The position numbers were made by a program, and so were the translations under genes. From contig NZ_AP023239.1 of assembly GCF_013393385.1 (NCBI RefSeq), positions 2,728,001-2,792,000 on the forward strand: a stretch of DNA of 64,000 nt. Direction: 5' to 3'. Shown piece after piece: positions 9,405-17,763 of the stretch (positions within the stretch are counted from its first letter, which is position 1; each line of letters opens with the position of its first letter). Source of the stretch: Paenibacillus sp. URB8-2. GTDB taxonomy: Bacteria > Bacillota > Bacilli > Paenibacillales > Paenibacillaceae. The notes beneath the pieces were generated by a model that saw nothing but the letters and a program-made list of their open reading frames with translations, had not been told where the DNA came from and made no database searches.

Positions 9405-9977
9405 TTAATTCAACTCCCGGAACAAAAGATTACGGTAAGGATAGGGAGAGCTTTTGTATTTGAACAGCAAAGCGATCCCCGACTCTTCAATCTTCACTGA
9501 CCGCAGCCCGGGGCTGTGAACAAGCCCCCGTACCATAGCCGCGACCGCCTTGCAGTCATCCCGGCGGATGCCGCGGGCCAGAGCGGCGGCGAAATTCCGG
9601 TTAATGGCCAGCTCGCGGTACAGCGGCAGAACGGCGCGGGCAATCCGGCGGTGAACCTCCGTACTGAACGTAAACTGCACCAATCCCGGCGGGATGGTAG
9701 TGCCGTTCGTATACACCAGGGTGGGAAGCGGAAAATCAAAGTCTACAAAATACCCGATCGCGTTCGTGCCATATCCCTGCCGGGCGGCCTGAGGAGCCGC
9801 AAGCTTCAACAGCTTGCCCATAAGATCAAGGTCGGCGCCGACGACCGCGCGCGTCCAGGCGCTCGCATAGCTGCGGCCTCCGGCAATTGCCCGGTAGAAC
9901 GGCAGCATGCCCTTCGCCACTTTGACCAGTACATCTGCCGTAACGGCCGCGTCTTTCTTTTTCGTTGTTTTAAGCAT
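9405..9977 (-). CDS. Hypothetical protein with an internal duplication
   Basis: A 190-residue basic protein without signal peptide or membrane segment. ATG at 9977 is preceded by AGGAGG. Two segments resemble each other: VAKGMLPFYRAIAGGRSYAS near residue 19 and IARAVLPLYRELAINRNFAA near residue 118, each followed by a hydrophobic helix. The family is not one I can name; similar short proteins occur in Paenibacillus as far as I recall. It lies downstream of nothing obvious and upstream of the SLH gene on the same strand. Confidence 0.7.
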   Translation of the reverse strand: MLKTTKKKDAAVTADVLVKVAKGMLPFYRAIAGGRSYASAWTRAVVGADLDLMGKLLKLAAPQAARQGYGTNAIGYFVDFDFPLPTLVYTNGTTIPPGLVQFTFSTEVHRRIARAVLPLYRELAINRNFAAALARGIRRDDCKAVAAMVRGLVHSPGLRSVKIEESGIALLFKYKSSPYPYRNLLFRELN

Positions 9978-10052
9978 CCGTTAGTCCTCCTTTGCCGATA
10001 ACTGTCTGCTATAAGGTATGGACTTCAGGCATACATCCGTATGGGCTATTGA

Positions 10053-10922
10053 TTAAACAAGCGGAATATATATCTTGATTCTCATGTCTTCTGGAAAGGT
10101 GGATTTCCGCACATCCGTTACTTCATAATCAGGCCCTTCCCGGCGATCATAATTGGACTCTGGCAGCCATACGCCGTAAATGAAATCCCGTTTTTTCTGA
10201 ATATGCTCCGCGGGACCGTAGGCTTTGAATTGAGCGTATTTCCCTTCCGGCAGTTCGAATTTGACGTATTGGCTGTCCGGCACCTCCGCGAATTCTCCGG
10301 CTTCTTCCCCTACGATAAAAGAGAATCCACCATCGTCCTGAAAGCGGCACGAAACACCATAGGCCATATCGGGCGCCAGTCTGTGCGGGATATGCTGATA
10401 GCGGCCGTTTCTTCCGAATTCATCGTAAAAGCCGGGAATGTCCCGGTAATGCCGGCCTTCATCTAAATGTGTCTTATACTCACAGCCAATGATCCGTGTG
10501 CGGTTCAATTGCACAATTGCCGGTTTGCCCATCTCGAATTCTTCAATTCCCTTTGTCTGATAATCCAGAAAGCTGATTGGAGGCTGTCCGGTGAGTACTG
10601 CATTCTCCTTACGGAATTTCCCGGGCGTCATCCCTGCATAGCTCTCAAACGCGCGCGTAAAAGCCTCCTGCGAATGATACTGAAAAGCCACGGCAATCGG
10701 GAGAATGCCTTCATCCGAATCCAATAGAAGTTTGGACGCTTCGGTAAGCCTTCGTTTGCGGATATACTCTTGCACGGTAAAACCCGAAATGGCGAGAAAA
10801 AGACGCTGAAAATGAAACGGGGAGAAGGAAGCTGAAGATGCGATTTCCTGAATGCCAATCTCCTGCTGCAAATGACGTTCGATATAATCCACGGCTTTCT
10901 GAATTTGCAAATAGTATTGCAT
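10053..10922 (-). CDS. AraC-family regulator with GyrI-like effector-binding domain
   Basis: A 289-residue protein. Residues 1-105 hold two helix-turn-helix motifs of the AraC type (IQEIASSASFSPFHFQRLF and AVAFQYHSQEAFTRAFESYA) followed by GMTPGKFRK. Residues about 125-289 are a GyrI/BmrR-like small-molecule-binding domain ending in MRIKIYIPLV. This N-HTH/C-effector layout is that of Rob/SoxS-like multidrug-sensing regulators. It is transcribed divergently from the Fur-family gene; its target genes are not evident from the neighbourhood. Confidence 0.92.
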   Translation of the reverse strand: MQYYLQIQKAVDYIERHLQQEIGIQEIASSASFSPFHFQRLFLAISGFTVQEYIRKRRLTEASKLLLDSDEGILPIAVAFQYHSQEAFTRAFESYAGMTPGKFRKENAVLTGQPPISFLDYQTKGIEEFEMGKPAIVQLNRTRIIGCEYKTHLDEGRHYRDIPGFYDEFGRNGRYQHIPHRLAPDMAYGVSCRFQDDGGFSFIVGEEAGEFAEVPDSQYVKFELPEGKYAQFKAYGPAEHIQKKRDFIYGVWLPESNYDRREGPDYEVTDVRKSTFPEDMRIKIYIPLV

Positions 10923-11067
10923 GGCTGCATTCCTTTCTTCGGCTAAAGTCTAAAATCAAGATCATTATAACCGGAGTACTCACGGGATTATTGATTTGAA
11001 ATGCGCTCCTTTGCTGTTGTTCCGGCGGCTTGCCTCTTTCCTTTTTGCGGAGCATTTGGTATGCTTA

Positions 11068-11082
11068 TTATAATAATTCTTA
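11068..11082. promoter_or_regulatory. Candidate Fur/PerR box
   Basis: TTATAATAATTCTTA matches the PerR-box consensus TTATAATNATTATAA at 12 of the 14 specified positions and overlaps a perfect TTATTATAATAA palindrome. It lies about 100 bases upstream of the Fur-family gene, in the region shared with the divergent AraC gene, and would fit autoregulation. Confidence 0.45.
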
Positions 11083-11183
11083 TGTAGAAAATCTTACGAT
11101 TTAACATCCGGCAGCGTAACTTGATAAAGACATGCTTTCCACAATCGATAGCGTCTTTATCAACCGGGGAGGGAGGAATGATC

Positions 11184-11657
11184 ATGAATCCTATGGATAC
11201 AATCACCCAGCAATTTGCCGCCCATAATTACAAGCTAACCTCGCAGCGTGAAGCTATCGTCAAGGTTCTGCTTGACAATGAAAAGGACCATTTGAGCGTC
11301 GAAGAGGTGTATATGCTCGTCAAGGGGAGCTATCCGCAGCTCGGTTTAGCTACGGTATACCGTACGCTGGAGCTATTGTGCGAACTTCATATCGTCGAGA
11401 AAATGAACTTCGGCGACGGAGTCTCCCGTTACGACCTGCGCAGCGAAGGACATGATCATATGCATCATCATCTGATCTGCCAATCCTGCGGCAAAGTGGC
11501 CGAAATCAAGGATGATTGGCTTGAAGAGCTGGAGAGCAAACTGGAGAAGGAATACGGATTTGCGGTAACCGACCATCGTCTCGATTTCAAAGGGACTTAC
11601 CGGATTTGCACGGGCAGCGGCTGCAAGCGGGAAAAGAATGGCCAGGCGATATCGTAA
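11184..11657 (+). CDS. Fur-family metalloregulator
   Basis: About 157 residues from the ATG at 11184, chosen because GGAGGA is 7 bases away; the ATG six bases earlier is too close. The winged helix covers residues 1-85 (LTSQREAIVKVLL, LGLATVYRTLELL). The dimer/metal domain holds HDHMHHHLICQSCG (zinc Cys pair and regulatory histidines) and a C-terminal CTGSGC in place of the usual CxxC. DNA-contact TVYRTLELL and general length fit Fur rather than Zur; PerR is less likely. It is expected to repress iron-uptake genes with Fe(II). Confidence 0.88.
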   Translation: MNPMDTITQQFAAHNYKLTSQREAIVKVLLDNEKDHLSVEEVYMLVKGSYPQLGLATVYRTLELLCELHIVEKMNFGDGVSRYDLRSEGHDHMHHHLICQSCGKVAEIKDDWLEELESKLEKEYGFAVTDHRLDFKGTYRICTGSGCKREKNGQAIS

Positions 11658-11692
11658 TTAGGTATAATCCGATGCTATTACTATAAGAACAA

Positions 11693-11733
11693 GGGAGTGT
11701 TCCGCCGGAACGGCGGAGACGCTCTCTTTTTTA
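11693..11733 (+). terminator. Terminator of the Fur-family gene
   Basis: GGGAGTGTTCCGCCG and CGGCGGAGACGCTCTC form a stem around GAA and are followed by TTTTTT, 35 bases after the stop codon. Confidence 0.85.
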
Positions 11734-11784
11734 TCGAGTCCATAAGTTTCGCGTGGCTCATTATCCCCGAATGCTGCGCTTATG

Positions 11785-12468
11785 TCACTGGCTCCGGTTC
11801 GGAACGAACGAGCGGATCCAGCTCCCGAAGCTGCCGGGGTTGCGGCTCTGCACGAGGACGACGCCTTCTCCCCGGAACCGGCAGACGATTGCCTCGCCGC
11901 TGGTCAGGCTGGAGAGCCAGCCGGAAGCGGCTTTTTCAATCCGGTAGTCCATGTAATCCGGCCAGGCGACGAGATGACCGTTGTCGATAATCATCTCTTC
12001 GCCGGGTTCCAGATTAATTGCATGAATCGCCCCGAACGAAGAAAGGAAGACTGTGCCGCGCCCACTGATCTCCACAATGAAAAAGCCTTCGCCGGAGAAG
12101 AGGCCCCGGGCCAGATTTTGCATCTTCGTATTGACCTGAATGCCCTGGGTGCCGGCCAGAAATCCGTCTTTCTGCACGTACAGCTTGTACGACCCGTCAA
12201 GCTCAATCGCCTGGATATCCCCGATCGCCCCCGGCGAGAGCAGCACTTCGCTTTGTCCACGGACCGCCGTAAGCTCCTGGAAAAAGAATTTCTCGCCGCT
12301 CAGCATCCGGCCAAGCCCGCGCATCAATCCGCCGTCGACGGTGCCCCTTAGCTCGACATTCGGCGACATCGCAACCATCGCGCCCATCTCCGCTTTTACG
12401 CTTTCGCCGGGATTCAATTGCACCTTCAGCATCGCAAAAGCGCCTTCATATAAAATGTCATATTTCAT
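11785..12468 (-). CDS. AIM24/TIGR00266-family protein
   Basis: A 227-residue protein of the AIM24 (COG2013) double beta-helix family. It begins MKYDILYEGAFAMLKVQLNP and contains the conserved VKAEMGAMVAMSP, GLGRMLSGEKFF, LARGLFSGEGFFI and the glycine-rich GAIHAINLEPGE. The ATG at 12468 has GGAGG 8 bases upstream; a longer start is not supported. Molecular function of the bacterial family is not established. It is a single gene with no operon partner. Confidence 0.9.
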   Translation of the reverse strand: MKYDILYEGAFAMLKVQLNPGESVKAEMGAMVAMSPNVELRGTVDGGLMRGLGRMLSGEKFFFQELTAVRGQSEVLLSPGAIGDIQAIELDGSYKLYVQKDGFLAGTQGIQVNTKMQNLARGLFSGEGFFIVEISGRGTVFLSSFGAIHAINLEPGEEMIIDNGHLVAWPDYMDYRIEKAASGWLSSLTSGEAIVCRFRGEGVVLVQSRNPGSFGSWIRSFVPNRSQ

Positions 12469-12750
12469 GATGCATACCTCCAAAATTGTTCTGAAATGAT
12501 AGAATATGGCTCTTGCATAAGTATAGTACGAATCATCCTATCGTTCTATCAGCGCCGGCAACGGAATAGAGTAGATTATCCGCCAGCTGCACATGTCCGA
12601 AATCCGGGACTGCATCCAGATGAAATTATGGCCTGCGGCGGATTACAGGCGTTTGAAAGAAGGTCTTTCCGGTTATAAAAGTGATACATTGACCGGCTTT
12701 CACTGCTGCTAAAGTGTTACTACCTTTCCACGAAGCGAGGTGCAATGATA

Positions 12751-13152
12751 ATGAACAATAATCTGCCAAACAAACGAGTATTAACCGGATTCCGCATCTC
12801 CGTGCTGTTAATGGCAGCGGCGCTGCTGTTTGTCATATGGGGACAAGCCGTATCGGCGAAATCCGCGGCGTACCCGGCACCGGGCTATTATAAATCGGCT
12901 GCAAAAGGACTGACTGCGACCGTCCGAAAAGAAGCGATCGGCATTTATCAGGGACAGGCCGATCCTCATACCGTAGAGATTACGGTGTACGGCGAGCCGA
13001 TTGATCTTCAGTTCGGCGAAGCGCTGGAAGCTCGAGTAGAGAAGCTGGAAGAGGGGACGAAAGTCGTCTTTATCTATACCGAGCAAAAAGTGAAAGGGGA
13101 CAACGTTGTCAGATTCCGCAGATTGTTGTCCATTAAAGAAGTGGAAGAATGA
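12751..13152 (+). CDS. Small secreted hypothetical protein
   Basis: About 133 residues. An N-terminal hydrophobic stretch (ISVLLMAAALLFVIWGQAVSA) with a signal-peptidase-like AVSA end is followed by a short beta-rich domain, with charged segments KVVFIYTEQKVKGDNVVRF. ATG at 12751 has GAGGTG 8 bases before; an ATG at 12745 is too close. Family not recognised. It is monocistronic, ended by the terminator at 13173. Confidence 0.7.
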   Translation: MNNNLPNKRVLTGFRISVLLMAAALLFVIWGQAVSAKSAAYPAPGYYKSAAKGLTATVRKEAIGIYQGQADPHTVEITVYGEPIDLQFGEALEARVEKLEEGTKVVFIYTEQKVKGDNVVRFRRLLSIKEVEE

Positions 13153-13172
13153 ACTCCTTCCCGAACGAAGCG

Positions 13173-13203
13173 GATGCCGTCCTGAAGAGGACGGCATCTT
13201 TTG
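13173..13203 (+). terminator. Rho-independent terminator
   Basis: GATGCCGTCC, a 6-base loop and GGACGGCATC form a perfect stem followed by TTTTG, 20 bases after the small secreted protein gene. Confidence 0.85.
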
Positions 13204-13206
13204 TGC

Positions 13207-13306
13207 AAATATAAGAATGAATTAGCCGGGGGCTTAACATTTTGACTTATATTTCTACGAGAAACGTACTTGCGTCTTATAAAGACGCCGTCAGGCGTTT
13301 CATCTT
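13207..13306 (+). repeat. Structured intergenic repeat, copy A
   Basis: About 100 bp with two nested stem-loops. AAATATAAG (13207-13215) pairs with CTTATATTT (13246-13254). After the linker CTACGA, GAAACG (13261-13266) pairs with CGTTTC (13296-13301), enclosing the hairpin GCGTCTTATAAAGACGC. It is almost identical to copy C and shares its architecture with B and D. Confidence 0.8.
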
Positions 13307-13409
13307 GAAATATCAGAAAGTATAAGCTTCGCGCTTATCCTTAACCTGATATTTTTACGAGAAACGGATGCATTCCTCTTCCAGAGGACGGCGAAGCCGT
13401 TTCTTCTTA
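13307..13409 (+). repeat. Structured intergenic repeat, copy B
   Basis: Directly abuts copy A in the same orientation. GAAATATCAG pairs with CTGATATTTT around an inner hairpin ATAAGC/GCTTAT. After TTACGA, GAAACGG (13361-13367) pairs with CCGTTTC (13397-13403) around CCTCT/AGAGG. Stem sequences differ from copy A but pairing is kept. Nearly identical to copy D. Confidence 0.8.
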
Positions 13410-13435
13410 GCGATATTGTAAATTCTTGGAGTAAG

Positions 13436-14269
13436 TTATATAAGCGCTGGCGCATCCTTCTCCCTGCTGTGGGTACGGAACTGCTTCGGCGACATGCCGT
13501 AGCGTTTGCGGAATTGCCGGTGAAAGTAGGTGTAATTCACGAAACCGCAGGCTTCCGCGATATGTTCCAGCGGCATCGGACTATAGACGATCCGTTCACG
13601 GGCCATCTCCAGGCGAACTTCATTTACATATTTAACAATTGTGGTTCCGTACGCTTCCTTAAATAGATGAACGGCGCGCGAAACGGAAATGTCGACATGG
13701 GCGGCAACATCTTCAAGACGGAAGAGAAGCGCCGCATTTTCTTCCACAAACTGCTTCATCCGGTAAGCCAGATAGCCCCTCGGAGAAACGGAAGGACGGT
13801 CAATGGTGAGACGGTCGATTTCCATGCACAAAATCTGCAAGTAACAGCTTGAGATTTCCGGAGAAAAATCGGACAGCCGGCGCTGCTCCAACACAATCTG
13901 TCGAAAAAGTCCGATTAATGCGTCGTTAAGCGGAATATGAATCAGCGAACTCCGCTGACAGCTGTTCCACCACCAGTCGAGCCACTCTCCCCGGCAAAAA
14001 ATATGATAATCCCCGCTTTCGACGCGCGGTTCGCCCAGCGGATAATTTTGCTTGTCGATAATCAGGTTGTACGGAACGCCAGGAGCAATGAGCATCAAGC
14101 CACCGCTTTTTACATGCGTAATGGCACCGTCAATCAATGCGGCGCAGCAACCCTCGGTCTGAAGACGAATGAGATAATGGGGAAAGCCTTCCGCTTCCGA
14201 CATCTCGAACGGTTTACGGTGAAAGGAGAATCCGGCAGTTAATATGGTGCAAGGTGCGTCGCTTGGCAT
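13436..14269 (-). CDS. AraC-family transcriptional regulator
   Basis: A 277-residue protein with an N-terminal cupin-like sugar-binding domain (LIRLQTEGCCAALIDGA, SGGLMLIAPGVPYNLI) and a C-terminal pair of helix-turn-helix motifs (RLEDVAAHVDISVSRAVHLF and LEHIAEACGFVNYTYFHRQF) ending YGMSPKQFR. AGGAGG lies 4 bases before the ATG. It is divergent from the sugar isomerase/dehydrogenase operon starting at 14620, which is its most likely target. Confidence 0.92.
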   Translation of the reverse strand: MPSDAPCTILTAGFSFHRKPFEMSEAEGFPHYLIRLQTEGCCAALIDGAITHVKSGGLMLIAPGVPYNLIIDKQNYPLGEPRVESGDYHIFCRGEWLDWWWNSCQRSSLIHIPLNDALIGLFRQIVLEQRRLSDFSPEISSCYLQILCMEIDRLTIDRPSVSPRGYLAYRMKQFVEENAALLFRLEDVAAHVDISVSRAVHLFKEAYGTTIVKYVNEVRLEMARERIVYSPMPLEHIAEACGFVNYTYFHRQFRKRYGMSPKQFRTHSREKDAPALI

Positions 14270-14619
14270 ATGTCCTCCTGCTCATTTTAAAAGATAATCA
14301 GATTGTTCATGTTTTAATCATATTATTCATTTTATTATATTCGCTTTCAGATTACGATGATACTAGTTCTAGGGCATCGAAAATATAATACCAAGAACGA
14401 GCAATTCGTTAAGAATCCAGGGAGAGCCGATTGTCTAGGCGTCTAGTGCAGGAGTGTACCAAGACGTAGTAGCAGTATGCAAGAGCCCTTTTGTTCAGGT
14501 TCAATGTTTCAGATTTCCCGTCAGGGCGTCGGTCCGGGACTTTCCCGGGCGGTTCGTGGGATCGTTTGCACCATGATGTTGAAAAATGTGGATTCAATAA
14601 CATTCCCGGGAGTGATTAC
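14270..14619. other. Intergenic region between AraC regulator and sugar operon
   Basis: No gene seen. AT-rich near the regulator and GC-richer near the operon. TATAAT occurs at 14384-14389 (plus) and as its complement at 14334-14339 (minus), but no convincing -35 box accompanies either. It probably holds the divergent promoters and the regulator's operator. Confidence 0.4.
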
Positions 14620-15390
14620 ATGTTGAAGATCGGTTTGCAGCTCTACACGCTCAGAGAAGAACTGGAACGGGATTTCGAAGGCACGCTGCGGAAGGTGGCG
14701 GCACTTGGTTACAGCGGCGTCGAATTCTTCCATTATTTCGGCCGAAGCGCCGACGAGGTGAAATCGCTGCTTGAGGAGACCGGATTGACAGCCGTGGGAG
14801 CGCACCGCCCTTATGACGTTCTGCTGGAGAATGCCGATGCCGAGATTGACTACATACTAAAGATCGGCAGCCCCTATCTGATCGTGCCTTATCTCAGTGA
14901 GGAGCAGCGCTCCGATTGGAGCAAGGTTGCGGCCAATCTGCGGACTCTCGGAGAGAAGTGCAAGGAAAAAGGGGCCGTACTATTTTATCACAACCATGAT
15001 TTTGAGCTGCGGGAAAGCAGCGGGGGCCTGACCGCATTCGACTATCTCTATAGTGAAGTGCCGTCGGAGCTGCTCCAGGTCGAAATGGATACCTGCTGGG
15101 TGCAATACGGCGGATACGATCCCGTGCAGTATATCGGCAAGTATGCCGGTCGGCTTCCCCTGATTCATCTGAAGGATATGAAGCTGCGGGAAGACGGCTC
15201 GGCAGAGACGGTCGTGCTCGGCGAAGGCGAAGTCGATCTACCCGCCATTCTGGAGGCTGCAGAACAAGCTGGCGCCGAATGGGCGTTAGTTGAGCAGGAT
15301 TACTGCAGCCGGCCGCCGATCGAAAGCGTCGCGGCAAGCATGGAATGGCTTAATACAAACTATAAACAAGGAGGCAATATTTATGTCTAA
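14620..15390 (+). CDS. Sugar phosphate isomerase/epimerase (xylose-isomerase-like TIM barrel)
   Basis: A 256-residue AP-endonuclease-2/IolE-type TIM barrel. Metal-site residues are in VLFYHNHDFELR, EMDTCWVQYGG, LIHLKDMK and WALVEQDYC. The ATG at 14620 (MLKIGLQLYTLREEL) was chosen since family members begin there and a CGGGAG box precedes it. It overlaps the next gene by 8 bases. With the Gfo/Idh dehydrogenase and the second isomerase it likely oxidises and isomerises a sugar or inositol derivative; the actual substrate cannot be read from the sequence. Confidence 0.9.
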   Translation: MLKIGLQLYTLREELERDFEGTLRKVAALGYSGVEFFHYFGRSADEVKSLLEETGLTAVGAHRPYDVLLENADAEIDYILKIGSPYLIVPYLSEEQRSDWSKVAANLRTLGEKCKEKGAVLFYHNHDFELRESSGGLTAFDYLYSEVPSELLQVEMDTCWVQYGGYDPVQYIGKYAGRLPLIHLKDMKLREDGSAETVVLGEGEVDLPAILEAAEQAGAEWALVEQDYCSRPPIESVAASMEWLNTNYKQGGNIYV

Positions 15391-16516
15391 AACACTTAAA
15401 ATCGCAATTATCGGCTGCGGAGGTATCGCTAATGGCAAGCATTTGCCGAGCCTGTCGCGCCAAAAAACCGCTGAACTGGTCGCCTTCTGCGATATTATCG
15501 AAGAGCGGGCCCAGGAAGCCGCTGAGAAATACGGCGCGGAAGGCGCCAAGGTCTATACGGACTACCGCAAGCTGCTGAAGGACGGCGGCATCGACGTGGT
15601 GCATGTATGTACGCCGAACGACAGCCACTCGGCAATTTCGGTTGCGGCGCTCGAAGCCGACTGCCACGTGATGTGCGAGAAGCCGATGGCAAAGACGACG
15701 GCTCAGGCGCAGGAAATGCTGGACGCCGCCCGCCGGACCGGCAAGAAGCTGTCCATCGCTTACCAGAACCGTTTCCGCAACGACAGCCAATATTTGAAGG
15801 AAATGTGCGAGAACGGAGAGCTGGGCGAAGTTTACTACGCCAAGGCGATTGCGCTTCGCCGGCGCGCGGTGCCGACCTGGGGCGTCTTTCTGGATGAAGA
15901 GAAGCAGGGCGGCGGACCGCTGATCGATATCGGCACCCACGCGCTCGATCTGACGCTGTGGATGATGGACAATTACAAGCCGCGCAGCGTAACCGGTTCG
16001 GTCTTCCACAAGCTCGGACACCGGAAGAACGCCGCCAATGCGTTCGGTCCTTGGGATCCGGAGCAGTTCAAGGTCGAGGATTCCGCGTTCGGCTTCATCA
16101 CGATGGAGAACGGCGCGACAATCGCGCTGGAATCGAGCTGGGCACTTAATGTCGCCGAGTACGGCGAAGCGAAGACGCTGCTGTGCGGAACGGAAGCAGG
16201 CGCCGATATGACGAGCGGCCTCCGTATCAACGGGGAGAAGTCCGGCCGTCTGTACGAGACCAATATCGAGCTTACACCGGGCGGAGTCGCTTTTTATTCG
16301 GGCGGAGAAGAGAGCGAAGCGGACCGCGAAGCGCGCCTGTGGCTCGAAGCCGTAATCGAAGACAAAGAACCGCTTGTGAAGCCGGAGCAGGCGCTGGTGG
16401 TAACGCAAATTCTAGAGGCCATTTACGAATCTGCCCGTACCGGCAAGACGGTATATTTTGACGGAACCCGGGACATCGAAGCCCAAGATTCAGCTCAACC
16501 GGTACTGAATAAATAA
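15383..16516 (+). CDS. Gfo/Idh/MocA-family oxidoreductase
   Basis: A 377-residue NAD(P)-dependent dehydrogenase. The Rossmann motif is AIIGCGGIANGKHLPSL, the EKP motif is in HVMCEKPMAKTTAQ, and the catalytic-domain motif is GGGPLIDIGTHALDLTLWMM, with the conserved Asp and His. ATG at 15383 sits after AGGAGG. Relatives oxidise ring hydroxyls of sugars or inositols. It is the middle gene of the three-gene operon and overlaps the upstream isomerase, suggesting coupled translation. Confidence 0.93.
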   Translation: MSKTLKIAIIGCGGIANGKHLPSLSRQKTAELVAFCDIIEERAQEAAEKYGAEGAKVYTDYRKLLKDGGIDVVHVCTPNDSHSAISVAALEADCHVMCEKPMAKTTAQAQEMLDAARRTGKKLSIAYQNRFRNDSQYLKEMCENGELGEVYYAKAIALRRRAVPTWGVFLDEEKQGGGPLIDIGTHALDLTLWMMDNYKPRSVTGSVFHKLGHRKNAANAFGPWDPEQFKVEDSAFGFITMENGATIALESSWALNVAEYGEAKTLLCGTEAGADMTSGLRINGEKSGRLYETNIELTPGGVAFYSGGEESEADREARLWLEAVIEDKEPLVKPEQALVVTQILEAIYESARTGKTVYFDGTRDIEAQDSAQPVLNK

Positions 16517-16567
16517 ATCCACTACACAATCCTTAGTGAAGATTAACGGAGAGGGGAAACACATTCA

Positions 16568-17536
16568 ATGAAACTTGGCGTATTTTTGGTGCTGTTCGGA
16601 GGCCGGAAACTGGAAGACGCGCTGGATTATGTAGCGGAGAAAGGGGTTAAAGCGGTCGAAATCGGCACGGGAGGCAATCCGGGAAAAAGACACTGCGATC
16701 CGAAGCTGCTGCTTGAAGATGAGCGCGCGCTGAAGGAGTTCAAGCATGCGGTGGAATCTAGAGGACTGATCATCAGCGCGCTCAGCTGCCACGGCAACCC
16801 GCTGCATCCGCAAAAGGATCTGGCGCAAAAGGATCACGAGGATTTCCTGAATTCCGTATTATTGGCTGAGAAGCTGGGCGTTCCGGTTGTCAATACATTC
16901 TCCGGTTGCCCCGGTGACCATGAGGATGCGAAGTATCCGAACTGGCCGGTTGCCCCCTGGCCGAATGATTTTCAGGAAGTGCTGAAATGGCAGTGGGAAA
17001 ATAAAATCATTCCTTATTGGACGGAAACGGGAGCCTTTGCGGCTGACCACGGCATCAAGATCGGCCTTGAGCTTCACGGCGGCTTCTCGGTGCATACACC
17101 GGCAACGCTGCTCCGCCTGAGAGAAGCGGCGGGCGAAGTGATCGGCGCCAATCTGGACCCGAGCCATATGTGGTGGCAGGGCATCGACCCCGTACAAGCT
17201 ATTCATGTCCTGGGCCGCGCCGGGGCGATTCACCATTTCCATGCCAAGGATACGGTCATTGATCCGGTCAATGTGAACAAGTACGGTTTGACCGATATGC
17301 AGACCTATGACAACATGCTGGACCGCGCATGGCAGTTCCGTACCGTCGGCTACGGCCATGATTTGAAGACCTGGGCGGACATTGTCAGTGCACTTCGACT
17401 GGTTGGTTACGACTATGTCGTAAGCATCGAGCACGAGGATGGGCTGATGTCGATCAATGAAGGCTTCTCCAAAGCGGTCGATAATCTGAATCAGGTACTG
17501 ATCCAGGAGCAGCTCGGCGAAATGTGGTGGCTGTAA
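16568..17536 (+). CDS. Sugar phosphate isomerase/epimerase (second paralogue)
   Basis: A 322-residue TIM-barrel protein, longer than the first isomerase of the operon. Metal and substrate residues lie in IISALSCHGNPLHPQ, KIGLELHGGFSVHTP, GANLDPSHMWWQG, IHHFHAKDTVID and YVVSIEHEDGLMS. A GGAGAGG box precedes the ATG. Members of this subgroup often accompany Gfo/Idh dehydrogenases in inositol or keto-sugar pathways. The operon ends with the terminator at 17589. Confidence 0.92.
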   Translation: MKLGVFLVLFGGRKLEDALDYVAEKGVKAVEIGTGGNPGKRHCDPKLLLEDERALKEFKHAVESRGLIISALSCHGNPLHPQKDLAQKDHEDFLNSVLLAEKLGVPVVNTFSGCPGDHEDAKYPNWPVAPWPNDFQEVLKWQWENKIIPYWTETGAFAADHGIKIGLELHGGFSVHTPATLLRLREAAGEVIGANLDPSHMWWQGIDPVQAIHVLGRAGAIHHFHAKDTVIDPVNVNKYGLTDMQTYDNMLDRAWQFRTVGYGHDLKTWADIVSALRLVGYDYVVSIEHEDGLMSINEGFSKAVDNLNQVLIQEQLGEMWWL

Positions 17537-17588
17537 GGATTATGTCCTGACAGGACACAGGACGGCTTCAGACGGAGGCGTATTCGAG

Positions 17589-17627
17589 CACACCGGGGCC
17601 GAATTGAATCGGCGCCGGTGTGTTTTT
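17589..17627 (+). terminator. Terminator of the sugar dehydrogenase/isomerase operon
   Basis: CACACCGGGGCCG and CGGCGCCGGTGTG form a long stem around AATTGAAT, followed by TTTTT. Confidence 0.9.
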
Positions 17628-17629
17628 AA

Positions 17630-17729
17630 AAATATAAGCATGTATGAGCCGAAGGCTTAACATTTTGACTTATATTTCTACGAGAAACGTACTTGCGTCT
17701 TATAAAGACGCCGTCAGGCGTTTCTTCTT
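17630..17729 (+). repeat. Structured intergenic repeat, copy C
   Basis: Exactly 100 bp, nearly identical to copy A; the differences cluster in the first inner loop. Outer stem AAATATAAG/CTTATATTT, linker CTACGA, then GAAACG/CGTTTC enclosing GCGTCTTATAAAGACGC, ending TTCTT. It follows a terminator and precedes the glucosidase gene by 34 bases, so it could be in that gene's leader. Confidence 0.8.
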
Positions 17730-17763
17730 GATAGCGAGATTGTAGAAAGAAGGGCGGATACCA

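Noticed and set aside
15350..16408. Minus-strand open frame opposite the Gfo/Idh gene
   Set aside because: Antisense shadow; the plus strand has a complete dehydrogenase with all motifs.
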